Assembly: GCF_008974245.1 (NCBI RefSeq) | Contig: NZ_BBZI01000015.1 | Span: 124,001 to 188,000, forward strand | DNA length: 64,000 nucleotides | Direction of reading: 5' to 3' | Source: Streptomyces abyssomicinicus | GTDB taxonomy: Bacteria > Actinomycetota > Actinomycetes > Streptomycetales > Streptomycetaceae | The notes under the pieces: generated by a model | Database searches by the model: none | Told to the model about the DNA's origin: nothing | Seen by the model: only the letters and a program-made list of their open reading frames with translations | Made by a program: the position numbers and the translations under genes | In this document: positions 39,057 to 47,375 of the stretch, in pieces | Layout: each line of letters starts with the position of its first letter | Numbering within the stretch: the stretch's first letter is position 1

Positions 39057-40372
39057 CGGGTGCCTCCCAGCGGCAGAGTGGCGAGCACGCCGGGCAGCTG
39101 CTCCCGGTCCAGCCTGGCCAGACCGACGCCCGCGCGACGCGCCGCGTCCTGCAACGCCCGCCGTGCGGAGGTGAGTTCCTCGGCGCTGCGGCCGGTCACC
39201 CGCAGGTGCCCGGTCAGCGCCACCGCCTGCCCGTCACCGCGGGCCAGGGTGAGACTGAAGGTGGTGGCCAGCGCGGAAACGGCCGTCAGCTGGGCCACCA
39301 GTTGCGGCAGAGTGACGCCCCGCCCGCCCAAGGAGGGCCAGCGGCGCACCCAGTAGGCGGTGTGGCGGCGGTTGTCGCACCGCCAGTTGCGGGCCGACTC
39401 CTCGGTACGGCGCTCCCGCACCTCCGTGCGGCCCGCCTCCGCGGTCACCAGGGGATTGGCGCAGGCCGAGGTCGCCATCGCAGCGACCACTTCCTCCTCG
39501 TCCAGCACGTTCACCCGGAACCCGGCACCGGTCAGCCGGCTGGCCAGATGATCCGCGGCCCGCACGACGCACTTCTGCGCACCGGCCACCCCGCCGCCGC
39601 GCGCGGCCACCGCATCCGCGCACAGTTCCGGGTCCAGCTTGAGCGCGATCCAGGTGATCCGCACCGCAGGAGCGCCGGTACTCGCCTGGAGCGGCGCGTA
39701 GTTGGTGACGGCCACCGACTGCTGCGGCAGGTGCAGCGCCGGGGCGGGCTGGGTGTGCAGCAGGATCTGGGCGGACTCCAGCCGGATGTCGTCCACCTCG
39801 AGGGCGTCACCGACCAGCGCCAGCGGCAGCGGACGACGGCTCCGCTCGGCGCGCAGCGCGGTGGCGTCCGCCTCCACCTGGAGCACCGCCGTGAGGAAGG
39901 TGCCGTCGCCGACCAGGCCCACCGGCCGCCGGTCCCGGCCGCCGTAGGCGTAGGTCCGCAGCGCCGGCTCGCACTCGACCGCCGGGGCCAGCCCCGGCTC
40001 GGTGCCGGGCGGCACCTCCAGACCGGCCGCGCGCTTCTGCCGTGCGCGCAACTCCCGCGCCGTGGACAGCCATTCGGGCAGGGAGCGGCCACGACGGCGG
40101 ACCACCGCCAGACCCAGCAGCAGCACCGCGACCACCGCGGCCACCACCAGGGCCACCGTCCCGATCACCCAGCCGACCACCAGCACGGCGGCCGCCAGCT
40201 CCACCAGCACCGCCCGGCGCAGCCCCGTCGGACCGCCGCGTCCCGCACGTGACCTGAGCTGCACCGCGCCCGGTGCGGCGTGCGTGCGGGCCGCGACCGG
40301 GGGAGGCGTCGCCACGGAACCCCGTGCCGTCCGTGACCGGTCACGGGACCGCGTTCGCGTCCCGGAAGCCAT
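39053..40372 (-). CDS. eccE: Type VII secretion protein EccE
   Basis: 439 residues. The N-terminal part is basic (about 1-50), then two hydrophobic helices within about 52-92 (AAAVLVVGWVIGTVALVVAA, then VVAVLLLGLAVVRRR), followed by a soluble domain of about 340 residues with VGLVGDGTFLTAVLQVEADA, as in EccE of ESX systems. EccE sits at the periphery of the mycobacterial ESX membrane complex. ATG 40372 follows GGGGGTG; a GTG three codons upstream is possible. It is divergent from eccB with 210 bp between them, so the two halves of the locus share a promoter region. Confidence 0.85.
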   Translation of the reverse strand: MASGTRTRSRDRSRTARGSVATPPPVAARTHAAPGAVQLRSRAGRGGPTGLRRAVLVELAAAVLVVGWVIGTVALVVAAVVAVLLLGLAVVRRRGRSLPEWLSTARELRARQKRAAGLEVPPGTEPGLAPAVECEPALRTYAYGGRDRRPVGLVGDGTFLTAVLQVEADATALRAERSRRPLPLALVGDALEVDDIRLESAQILLHTQPAPALHLPQQSVAVTNYAPLQASTGAPAVRITWIALKLDPELCADAVAARGGGVAGAQKCVVRAADHLASRLTGAGFRVNVLDEEEVVAAMATSACANPLVTAEAGRTEVRERRTEESARNWRCDNRRHTAYWVRRWPSLGGRGVTLPQLVAQLTAVSALATTFSLTLARGDGQAVALTGHLRVTGRSAEELTSARRALQDAARRAGVGLARLDREQLPGVLATLPLGGTR

Positions 40373-40582
40373 CACCCACACCCCCGCAGTGCTCGCCGTC
40401 GTGCGCCCGGCCGGACCGGTCGGACCGGCCGGCTCCGCAAATCCATTGCCCCATAGGTACCTTGAAGGCTTCGGTACCCTACCCGCTCCACCAGGCCCCT
40501 CGAGTACCAGGCCTCACGCGTACCAGGCATAGTAGGGGGCCGTCCGACACCGCGGCGGAACACGGGGAGAAGCAGGGCACCG

Positions 40583-42118
40583 ATGGCATCCCGGAGAGAC
40601 CAGCTCAACGCCTACACGTTCGCCAAGCGCCGCATGCTGGCGTCCTTCACGCATTCCGCGTCCGGAGGCTCGGAGGAGAGCGCACCGCGACCCCTGCGGG
40701 GCATCCTGCCCGGCATGATCACCGGCGTCGTCGTCATGGCCGTCTTCGGGGCCTGGGGCATGTTCAAGCCGACCGCGCCCAAGGACTGGGACCGGCCGTA
40801 CGAGAAGGTGATCGTCGCCGACAAGTCGACCACCCGGTACGTCGTCCTCCGGACCGGCGGCAAGACCCAGCTGCACCCCGTGCTCAACATGGCCTCCGCC
40901 AAGCTGCTGCTCAAGGACGGCAAGGGCGATGTCATCACGGTCGACGAGAAGATCCTCGACACCCAGATCCAGCACGGTGTCACCGTGGGCATCCCCTACG
41001 CCCCCGACCGGCTCCCCGACGCCGAGGAGGCCGCGGCGGACAAGCGCTGGGTGGTCTGCGAGCGAGCGGGCGAGGGCGGTGCCGTGCAGAAGGCCGCGTT
41101 CGTCTTCGCCGCACGGGAGATGAAGCGCGTCGAGGGTTCCCAGAGGCTGAGCGGCGGCCAGCTCCTCTACGTCCAGGGCCCCGACGACGCCCGCTACGTC
41201 GTCGACGCCACGGGCACCGGGTACCGGATCGACGCGGTGGAGAAGAAGGAGCCCGAACTCTCCGCCATGCTGCGCGCCGTGGTCGGCTCGGACCGCGAGC
41301 CGCAGCGCGTCTCCCGCGAGTGGCTGGAGACCCTCCACAAGGGCGACCCGCTGGCCTTCCCCGAGATCGAGGGCCCACCGGGCCGGCCGGCCGACGCGCC
41401 CGGACAGCTGGACCAGGAGGCCAACCGGGTGGGGATGGTGCTCAAGGCGCGCGACGGTGACCGCGACCGGTACTACGTGGTGCTCCCCGGACGCGTCGCA
41501 CCGGTCTCCGACTTCGTCGCCAACCTCCTCCTCGCCGACAGCGCGCTCGTGTCGGTCGGGCAGGACGGCAACGCCCTCGAGGTCAGCCCCGGCGCGCTGC
41601 AGCCGGGCGAGCCGTTCGCCGCCGACCAGAAGTGGCCCACCGCCGATCCCTCCACCGTCAACGACCCCTCGGGCGCCGGCAAGGCCCGGGACACCGTCTG
41701 CAACGTGCTGATGGGCGTCGACCGCGGCTCCGGGCGGACCACCCTGCGGACCTGGGCGGGCGACACCTTCCCCGCCGTCCTCGCCACCGGATCCACCAGC
41801 GCGTACGTCACCCCGGGCTCCGGGCAGGTGTACCAGCAGTTCCAGGGCAGTGCCACCGACGTCGGCCCCGTCTTCCTGGTCACCGACACCGGCCTGCGCT
41901 ACGTCCTGCAGTCCAACGGAGACCGCACCGGCGAGGACAGCGAGATCGGCCGGTCCAAGGAGGACCGGGAGAAGCAGCAGCAGGCGGAGCAGGAGGCACA
42001 GAAGCTGCTCGGCTACGCGGACGTCGCACCGACGCCGGTGCCGGCCCCGTGGTCCGCCTACCTGCCCACCGGGCCCCGCCTGTCGACCGCCGACGCCAGG
42101 CAGCCGCAGGGCTCCTAG
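40583..42118 (+). CDS. eccB: Type VII secretion protein EccB
   Basis: 511 residues. The family N-terminus MASRRDQLNAYTFAKRRM is exact, followed by one transmembrane helix at about 42-61 (PGMITGVVVMAVFGAWGMF) and a large extracytoplasmic domain: VLNMASAKLLL, DTQIQHGVTVGIPYAPDRLP, VCNVLMGVD, SAYVTPGSGQVYQQF and TDTGLRYVLQSN. Three cysteines are visible, two in the outer domain (WVVCER and VCNV) that may form a disulfide. EccB is a core part of the ESX channel. Start of the plus-strand half of the locus; the mycosin gene follows 131 bp later. Confidence 0.96.
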   Translation: MASRRDQLNAYTFAKRRMLASFTHSASGGSEESAPRPLRGILPGMITGVVVMAVFGAWGMFKPTAPKDWDRPYEKVIVADKSTTRYVVLRTGGKTQLHPVLNMASAKLLLKDGKGDVITVDEKILDTQIQHGVTVGIPYAPDRLPDAEEAAADKRWVVCERAGEGGAVQKAAFVFAAREMKRVEGSQRLSGGQLLYVQGPDDARYVVDATGTGYRIDAVEKKEPELSAMLRAVVGSDREPQRVSREWLETLHKGDPLAFPEIEGPPGRPADAPGQLDQEANRVGMVLKARDGDRDRYYVVLPGRVAPVSDFVANLLLADSALVSVGQDGNALEVSPGALQPGEPFAADQKWPTADPSTVNDPSGAGKARDTVCNVLMGVDRGSGRTTLRTWAGDTFPAVLATGSTSAYVTPGSGQVYQQFQGSATDVGPVFLVTDTGLRYVLQSNGDRTGEDSEIGRSKEDREKQQQAEQEAQKLLGYADVAPTPVPAPWSAYLPTGPRLSTADARQPQGS

Positions 42119-42235
42119 CGTGACCGGCACGCACGGCAGACACGGGGCGCACGGCAGGCACGGCACACACGGCAGACACGGCGCGCACGGCGCGTTCTGC
42201 ACGCCCGGCACGCACGGCACGTGCCGACACACATG
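42119..42235. repeat. Short tandem repeats between eccB and mycosin 1
   Basis: The spacer is made of CACGGCAGACACGG-type units, mainly an 8-10 bp element (GCACGGCA, ACACGGC) in roughly ten imperfect copies, ending before the ribosome site GAGGGAAGG. No gene is seen. Confidence 0.65.
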
Positions 42236-42249
42236 AGGGAAGGAACGCA

Positions 42250-43509
42250 GTGACCCCCAGGCCCGGGCCCACGCCCAAGGCGGCCGCGGCGCTGGCCGCG
42301 GTGGCCGTCACGCTCCCGCTCTGCCTGACCGGGGCGGCCCCGGCAGCCGCGGAACCGGTCACCGGCCAGTGCACGTTCCCGGCCGAGAACTATCCCGGGC
42401 GCCCCTGGGCGCTTCAGCGGGTGCTGCTCGACGAGCTGTGGGAGCAGTCCGAGGGCAAGGGCGTCAAGGTCGCGGTGATCGACACCGGCGTCGACATCAA
42501 GCACCCCCAGCTGCGCGACGCCGTGGACGCGAGCAGCGGGGGCAACTTCCTGCCCGCCGAGGTCGACGGCGAACCGCTCGAGCGGGGCAGCGCCAAGGGC
42601 ACCGACGACCAGGTCGGCCACGGCACCAAGGTCGCCGGGATCATCGCCGCCCGGCGCTCCGACGAGACGGGGTTCGCGGGTCTCGCCCCCGAGGCGACCG
42701 TCATCCCGATCAAGCACAACGACGCCGAGGGCCACGGCAAGGTCGACGAGATGGTCAAGGCCATCGACCACGCTCGCCAGGCCGGGGCCCAGGTCATCAA
42801 CATCTCCCAGGACACCGGCTCGCCCGTCGACTCGACCCCGCAGCTCAAGGGCGCCGTCGACCGCGCGCTGGCCGCGGACATCGTGGTCGTCGCCTCGGCC
42901 GGCAACGAGGGGCTGGGCGGCGAGAGCAAGAACTCCTACCCCGCCGCCTACGAGGGCGTGCTGGCGGTGGCCGCCTCCGACCGCAACGGGGAGCGCGCGC
43001 CGTTCTCCCAGTCCGGGGACTTCGTCGACGTCGCCGCACCGGGGGTCGACATGGTCTCCACGGTGCCCGGCGGCGGCCACTGCGCCGACAACGGCACGAG
43101 TTTCTCCGCGCCGTACGTCGCCGGGGTGGCGGCGCTGCTGCGGGCCAAGCACCCGGACTGGAAGCAGGAGCAGGTCGTCGCGCAGATCGAGTCGACCGCG
43201 GAGCGGACGGTCGCCGACCGTGACCGCCTGGTCGGCTGGGGCGTGGTCGACCCCGTCCGCGCCCTCACGGAGGACGACCGCCCGACGAGTTCCCCCGCCC
43301 CCGGCGGCGGCCTCGCCGGCGCGGAACCCCCGGAACCGGCGCCGCTCACCCTGGGCGAGACCCCCGACGAACGCGACGCCCGCCTCGGCTCCTACGTCGC
43401 CCTCGCCGCCGCCGCCACGGTGGCCGCCCTCACCGGCACCGCCATCGCCCTCCGCGACGCCCGCCGACGGCGGCGGGCGGTCACTCGGCCAGGCAGTTCA
43501 GCGACTTGA
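42250..43509 (+). CDS. mycP: Type VII secretion-associated serine protease (mycosin 1)
   Basis: 419 residues from GTG 42250. Signal peptide about 1-35 (cleavage near PAAAEP), then a subtilisin fold with catalytic Asp78 (VAVIDTGVD), His124 (GHGTKVAGI) and Ser284 (NGTSFSAPYVAG), plus oxyanion Asn219 (SAGNEG). A transmembrane helix at about 387-405 is followed by a short basic tail, giving the mycosin topology: protease outside, anchor at the C-terminus. Two outside Cys (41 and 278) may bridge. Mycosins process ESX substrates and stabilise the channel. The last 29 bp overlap the 3' end of the convergent lipoprotein gene. Confidence 0.95.
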   Translation: MTPRPGPTPKAAAALAAVAVTLPLCLTGAAPAAAEPVTGQCTFPAENYPGRPWALQRVLLDELWEQSEGKGVKVAVIDTGVDIKHPQLRDAVDASSGGNFLPAEVDGEPLERGSAKGTDDQVGHGTKVAGIIAARRSDETGFAGLAPEATVIPIKHNDAEGHGKVDEMVKAIDHARQAGAQVINISQDTGSPVDSTPQLKGAVDRALAADIVVVASAGNEGLGGESKNSYPAAYEGVLAVAASDRNGERAPFSQSGDFVDVAAPGVDMVSTVPGGGHCADNGTSFSAPYVAGVAALLRAKHPDWKQEQVVAQIESTAERTVADRDRLVGWGVVDPVRALTEDDRPTSSPAPGGGLAGAEPPEPAPLTLGETPDERDARLGSYVALAAAATVAALTGTAIALRDARRRRRAVTRPGSSAT

Positions 43510-44017
43510 CGGTGGCGGGCATGTAGGCGCGCATGAAGCGCTCCACGTCCCGTTCACGGTGGGGCTCCATGGGGCCTTCCGCCATCTTCAGGGCGAGGGT
43601 GAAGTTGTCCGCGCCGGCCGAGTCACGGCAACTGGTGCTGGCGATGGCACCGTCGTTCGCGACGACTGCCTGGTCTCCGATGCCTTGAACCGGATGCGGA
43701 TCGAAGAGCCCGATCGTCGGGCCGCTCCGGGCGAGATTCATGAGGTTGGGCTTACCGCCACCGGCGGAGAACCACAGCTGGAATCGCTCCTTCTTGTCGA
43801 CGTAGACAACGCACCACGAGGCGGATCCGGGCTCACGAAAGCTCGCACTGGTCCATTCACGAACGGCACCGGCGCCGAGAAGTGGTGCCGAGAGGTTCGG
43901 GCTGATCTTTGTGCGACAGAGAGAGTGCGGTACCTGTGCCTTCTTCGCGATGCCACAGGCCCCGAGGGTTGCCATGACCGCGATACCGCAGGTAGAGGCC
44001 ATCATTCGCCTGAGCAC
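43481..44017 (-). CDS. Lipoprotein of T7SS substrate module A
   Basis: 178 residues from GTG 44017 (ATGs at 44005 and 44002 are alternatives). The N-terminus has a short hydrophobic segment and lipobox LGAC (Cys about 21), so it should be anchored outside the membrane. Mature part: a small domain with several Cys (SLCRTK, SWCVVYVDKKERFQLWF, STSCRD, LNCLAE). I do not recognise the family, though size and layout resemble DUF3558-type lipoproteins. The start lies 3 bp from the stop of the large WxG gene, so it is coupled to it. Base use is less GC-biased than in the neighbouring core genes, suggesting an accessory gene. Possible roles: immunity, chaperone or surface partner of the large protein. 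Confidence 0.75.
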   Translation of the reverse strand: MLRRMMASTCGIAVMATLGACGIAKKAQVPHSLCRTKISPNLSAPLLGAGAVREWTSASFREPGSASWCVVYVDKKERFQLWFSAGGGKPNLMNLARSGPTIGLFDPHPVQGIGDQAVVANDGAIASTSCRDSAGADNFTLALKMAEGPMEPHRERDVERFMRAYMPATVKSLNCLAE

Positions 44018-44020
44018 GAT

Positions 44021-46087
44021 TTACCGCAGAGCTCCCGTGATGCCACGGCCGTGGTTCATGCCGCCGTTTGCCGTCATGTTGACTTGGTTCCTCAACTCGT
44101 CAGGGGGGAAGCTGTCTGTCTCTCCGTGGACTCGCCACCAGACGTCGGTCAGTGCCCGGAGCTGCATTTCCCGCGACCGGTAATCGTTCTCGCGCCCCTC
44201 ACGAAGCCCTTCCTCGTACCGCGTCCGCTCGTCCCTCAACCAGCTTTCCGTCGCAGCTGTCACCCCCAGCTGAACCTCCGAGCCGACGATCGGAATGTGC
44301 CCGGCCACGTCGTTGGTGATCTCCGCCCACCTCGGCGGCTCGGGCGGCGTCGAGCTCATCTGCACCGACTGCGCACGGACCTCCTCCATGAAGCCGACCG
44401 TCCGCGCCGCCTGGATCAGTGAATCCTTCGGGTGCTGCTGCTCCGGCCGGTGGATGGCCTCCACCATCGGCGTGTTCAGCCCCACGTTCAGCGTCGCGTA
44501 GCCCTGCGGGTCCCTGGACACCTGCTTCGCCACCTCGAACAGGTCGGCCTGCGTGACCGGCGCCGTGCCGTCGTCGAACGCACTCGCCACCTGGTGCACC
44601 GTGTCCCCGTGGTTGGCCAGGATCCGGCCCATGCCCTCCCGCAGCGTCGGCGGGAACCGGTCCTCCCACGTGGCCAGGTGCTGCACCGCGTGCTGGAAGA
44701 CCTCCCGGTTCGCCGCCGTGTGCTCCACGTGGCCCGCCGCGCCGGTGGCGTGCGGACCGACGCCGGTCGTGGCCGCCTCCAACGCCGCGCCGAAGCCCAC
44801 ACACATGTCCGCGTCGGCGCGTTCCTGGTCATGGTCCGGGCGGGGCCCGTCCAGGGCCTCCGGCACGACCGTGAACCAGTCCCGCTCAGCGGCCAGGTAC
44901 TTCATCCGCCCCTCGTCCCGCAGGTACTCCGCCGCCCCCTCCGGATCGCGGCTCATCAGCCCCAGGACGCCGTCCAGCGGGTCGTTGGCGAACCAGCCGT
45001 CCTCGCCGGCCACCGGGCCCACCATGTCCCAGACCTCCGGATCTCTCCGCTCCGCGGCGATCAGGTCGTCGCCCAGGTCCGAGAGGTACCCCGACCCGAA
45101 CTGTCCGCCCTGCCCCATCAGGCTGACCAGCGACTGGTACCCCCGCTCGTTGGTCATCCGGTCCGCGGCGAACCGTGAGGCGTGCGACTCGAGGCCCGCC
45201 TCCCGCATGTCGGACCGCCACCGCTCGTACCAGTGCGAGTCCGTCTCCCGCGTCGCCGTCGCCAGGGTCCGCGACAGCCCGGAGGCGACGTCCGTCATAC
45301 CGCGGGCCTGGGGGTCGCCCGCCGTGTGGGCCAGGTCGTTGGCCCGGCTGCCCACGGCGAGGAGGCCGTCCGCGCCCAGCCCGCTGAGGAACGTGCGGCT
45401 GAAGTGCTCGTCGTGCTGGTTGTCCCGGAAGAGCCGGCGGAGTTCGTCGAGCTCCGCCGCGCTCAGCCTCTCGCCCGTGGCCATCCGCGCCGCGAGCGCA
45501 CTGCCGGCGCGGGCCTCGTACTCCTCCACGTCGTTCAGCGCGCCCGCGTTGAAGCCGCCCGCCGTGCCGTCGCCGTTGTGCTCGTCACGCGTCACCGCCC
45601 GCAGTGCGATCACGACGCCCTGGTCCGCGTCGTCCACCGCCCGCACCGCGTTGTCGATCCGCTGCTGCCACCCCTCGGCCGACCCGCACGTCTCCCCGGG
45701 CCGCGGCGGACGTTGCGCGACATCCACCGTGACGACCCCGCGCCCGGAGACCCGCAGGCCCGCCGCCTCCGCCTCCTTCCGGACGGCGGCCAGCCGACTG
45801 CGGAGATCCGAGAACTGGGTGTAGGCGTCCCGCAGCAGCGCGGCGACGGCCATGGCCTCCTTCCGCGCCGCCCGGTACTCCGCGAGCGTGACGTCGAAGA
45901 CCGACCCCGCCGTCCGCGCCGCGACCCCGGTCCACCCGCCGGACGGTCCTGCCGCCGCCAGGCCGTGCACCTCCGTCAGGTAGTCACCCTCCTGCACGGC
46001 GAACTCCCGAGCCATGTCCTCCCACCGGTCGGCGGCGGCGACCAGGCTGGACAGCTCGGCGGTCATGATCTCGTGATACGTCGGCAC
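44021..46087 (-). CDS. Large WxG-containing helical protein, presumed T7SS substrate (module A)
   Basis: 688 residues from GTG 46087 (AGGGAG 9 bp upstream). The first 110 residues form a WXG100-like helical hairpin with W52-T-G54 (GGWTGVAARTA) between helices. The rest is predicted helical and Glu/Asp/Arg/Ala-rich with no transmembrane segment, including LGADGLLAVGSRAND, MGQGGQFGSGYLSDLGDDL and ALEAATTG. The last of these is also present in the 778-residue protein of module B, where the order of motifs is the same, so the two are paralogues. No recognisable toxin domain at the C-terminus (NQVNMTANGGMNHGRGITG). The gene follows a small EspC-like partner by 15 bp and precedes a lipoprotein. Role unknown. 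Confidence 0.8.
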   Translation of the reverse strand: MPTYHEIMTAELSSLVAAADRWEDMAREFAVQEGDYLTEVHGLAAAGPSGGWTGVAARTAGSVFDVTLAEYRAARKEAMAVAALLRDAYTQFSDLRSRLAAVRKEAEAAGLRVSGRGVVTVDVAQRPPRPGETCGSAEGWQQRIDNAVRAVDDADQGVVIALRAVTRDEHNGDGTAGGFNAGALNDVEEYEARAGSALAARMATGERLSAAELDELRRLFRDNQHDEHFSRTFLSGLGADGLLAVGSRANDLAHTAGDPQARGMTDVASGLSRTLATATRETDSHWYERWRSDMREAGLESHASRFAADRMTNERGYQSLVSLMGQGGQFGSGYLSDLGDDLIAAERRDPEVWDMVGPVAGEDGWFANDPLDGVLGLMSRDPEGAAEYLRDEGRMKYLAAERDWFTVVPEALDGPRPDHDQERADADMCVGFGAALEAATTGVGPHATGAAGHVEHTAANREVFQHAVQHLATWEDRFPPTLREGMGRILANHGDTVHQVASAFDDGTAPVTQADLFEVAKQVSRDPQGYATLNVGLNTPMVEAIHRPEQQHPKDSLIQAARTVGFMEEVRAQSVQMSSTPPEPPRWAEITNDVAGHIPIVGSEVQLGVTAATESWLRDERTRYEEGLREGRENDYRSREMQLRALTDVWWRVHGETDSFPPDELRNQVNMTANGGMNHGRGITGALR

Positions 46088-46102
46088 TGCGCGCCGCTCC
46101 CT

Positions 46103-46507
46103 TCAGAAAGCGTCGAGCGGCGAGATCAGGCGGAGCCCCTTCTCGACCGCGACGTCCGTGCCGGCGTAGAGGCGGGCCGAACCGCGCAGGGCGGCCTTCT
46201 CCGCGCCGAGGCGGTGCATCAGCGCGGTGACCTGGTCGCTCCACGCATCGTGGGCGTCGTGCAGCGCCTTGCCGGACGCCCACCCGTCCCCGTCCGCCGC
46301 GGCCAGCGCCCTGACCGCCGCGCGCGTGTCCGCCTCCGCCGTCCGGCCGGCCCTGCGGGTGCCCGGCTCGAGCCGGGTCTCCAGCGCGCGGGCCGCCGCC
46401 TCCTTGCGGACCGGGTGCGACACCAGGTCCGGCCGTACCCCGAGCGCGGGCGCGACCCCGCCGCCCACCGGCACCGGTCCGGTTCCGAACGACTCATCCG
46501 CCGACAC
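46103..46507 (-). CDS. Small EspC-like helical protein (module A partner)
   Basis: 134 residues from GTG 46507 (GGAGGG 9 bp upstream). Helical; the pattern GWASGKALHDAHDAWSDQV, then LGAEKAALRGSARLYAGTDVAV, is that of EspC/WXG-related ESX partners. The segment LYAGTD contains the YxxxD/E secretion signal (Y-A-G-T-D) known for mycobacterial ESX substrates. A first part rich in Gly/Pro is probably flexible. It is first in the operon with the 688-residue protein 15 bp downstream, suggesting that it pairs with that protein for export. Confidence 0.75.
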   Translation of the reverse strand: MSADESFGTGPVPVGGGVAPALGVRPDLVSHPVRKEAAARALETRLEPGTRRAGRTAEADTRAAVRALAAADGDGWASGKALHDAHDAWSDQVTALMHRLGAEKAALRGSARLYAGTDVAVEKGLRLISPLDAF

Positions 46508-46946
46508 CGATGTGTCCCTCCGTCAACTTCCGTGCACCTTGCGTGATCGATCCGTGACGGAAGGTAGCAGCCGGCCCGGGGTGGCGGGGCCCGCGTTGCG
46601 GCCCCCGCCCGCGGCGCGGCAGGCCTCGCACCCGTGAAGCCGGGGCCTTTGTCGATCAACGTTCTGAACTGCGACTTCACCCGCAGGTGTTGCGCGTCAC
46701 GGATCCGTGCGCACCGGAACCCTGGGGCGGCGGTGCGCCCTTGAGCCGGGTGGTGTAGACGTAGAGTCCCGCTGCCGCCGGGCCGTCGGCCGTGTCCTTG
46801 ACGACCGCGACCTGTATCAGGGCCGTTGCACAAGGCAGTTGGGCGTGTCATGCGAAGTGACTACAGTGGTGCTGTTGCGACATGAACGCTTCACGGATCG
46901 GTCCAGAGGTCTTGAGGCGGGCGACAACAACGGGGAGATGACGCTG
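46508..46946. other. Divergent intergenic region with possible gene remnant
   Basis: Holds the promoters of the module A operon (minus) and of the next plus-strand pair. A minus-strand frame of about 55 codons (about 46681-46845) has codon use like a gene end (VAVVKDTADGPAAAGLYVYTT, then GSVTRNTCG and a stop), but no start codon or ribosome site, so it is probably the truncated 3' end of a former gene. Nothing else is visible. Confidence 0.35.
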
Positions 46947-47375
46947 GTGATTCCGCTGGAGCCGGGTGCGGGTGCCGCAGACCTCAGGCGAGGTGTGGAG
47001 GCGCTCAGTTCGTTCAAGAAGCGCGTCGACGCGGTGCTCGACGAACTGAACGGATCGCCTGCCAACCCCAACCAGGTGGCGAGCCTGACGCTCACCCGTG
47101 AGTCGCTGGCGGCCGGAAGCGCCTTCGGTGAGGCGGTCGGCCTCTATTCCCAGTACGCCCGGGCGCACGAGCGGGTCAGCTCCCTGTCGCGGACCCTCGG
47201 CCTGCAGATAGAGGCACTTCAGATCGCCGTCCACGGTGCGGACATCGGCTTCGACAACCTCGAGGAAGAGTCGCGGCGCCGGTTCCACGAGATCCAGGTC
47301 GACCTCAAGCGTGAGGCGGACCGCGAGCAGGACCTCGCGCGCAATGCCAAGCGCCAGTACGGGGGTGGGTTCTGA
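46947..47375 (+). CDS. Small helical T7SS protein, partner of the 607-residue WxG protein
   Basis: 142 residues from GTG 46947, chosen because GGGGAG lies 9 bp upstream; the ATG at 46938 is too close to that site. Coiled-coil-type helices: LRRGVEALSSFKKRVDAVLDEL and FDNLEEESRRRFHEIQVDLK, then READREQDLARNAKRQ. No signal peptide and no WxG. The stop overlaps the ATG of the next gene (TGATG), showing tight coupling with the WxG protein. By position it should be the small partner of that protein. The family is unknown to me. Confidence 0.75.
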   Translation: MIPLEPGAGAADLRRGVEALSSFKKRVDAVLDELNGSPANPNQVASLTLTRESLAAGSAFGEAVGLYSQYARAHERVSSLSRTLGLQIEALQIAVHGADIGFDNLEEESRRRFHEIQVDLKREADREQDLARNAKRQYGGGF

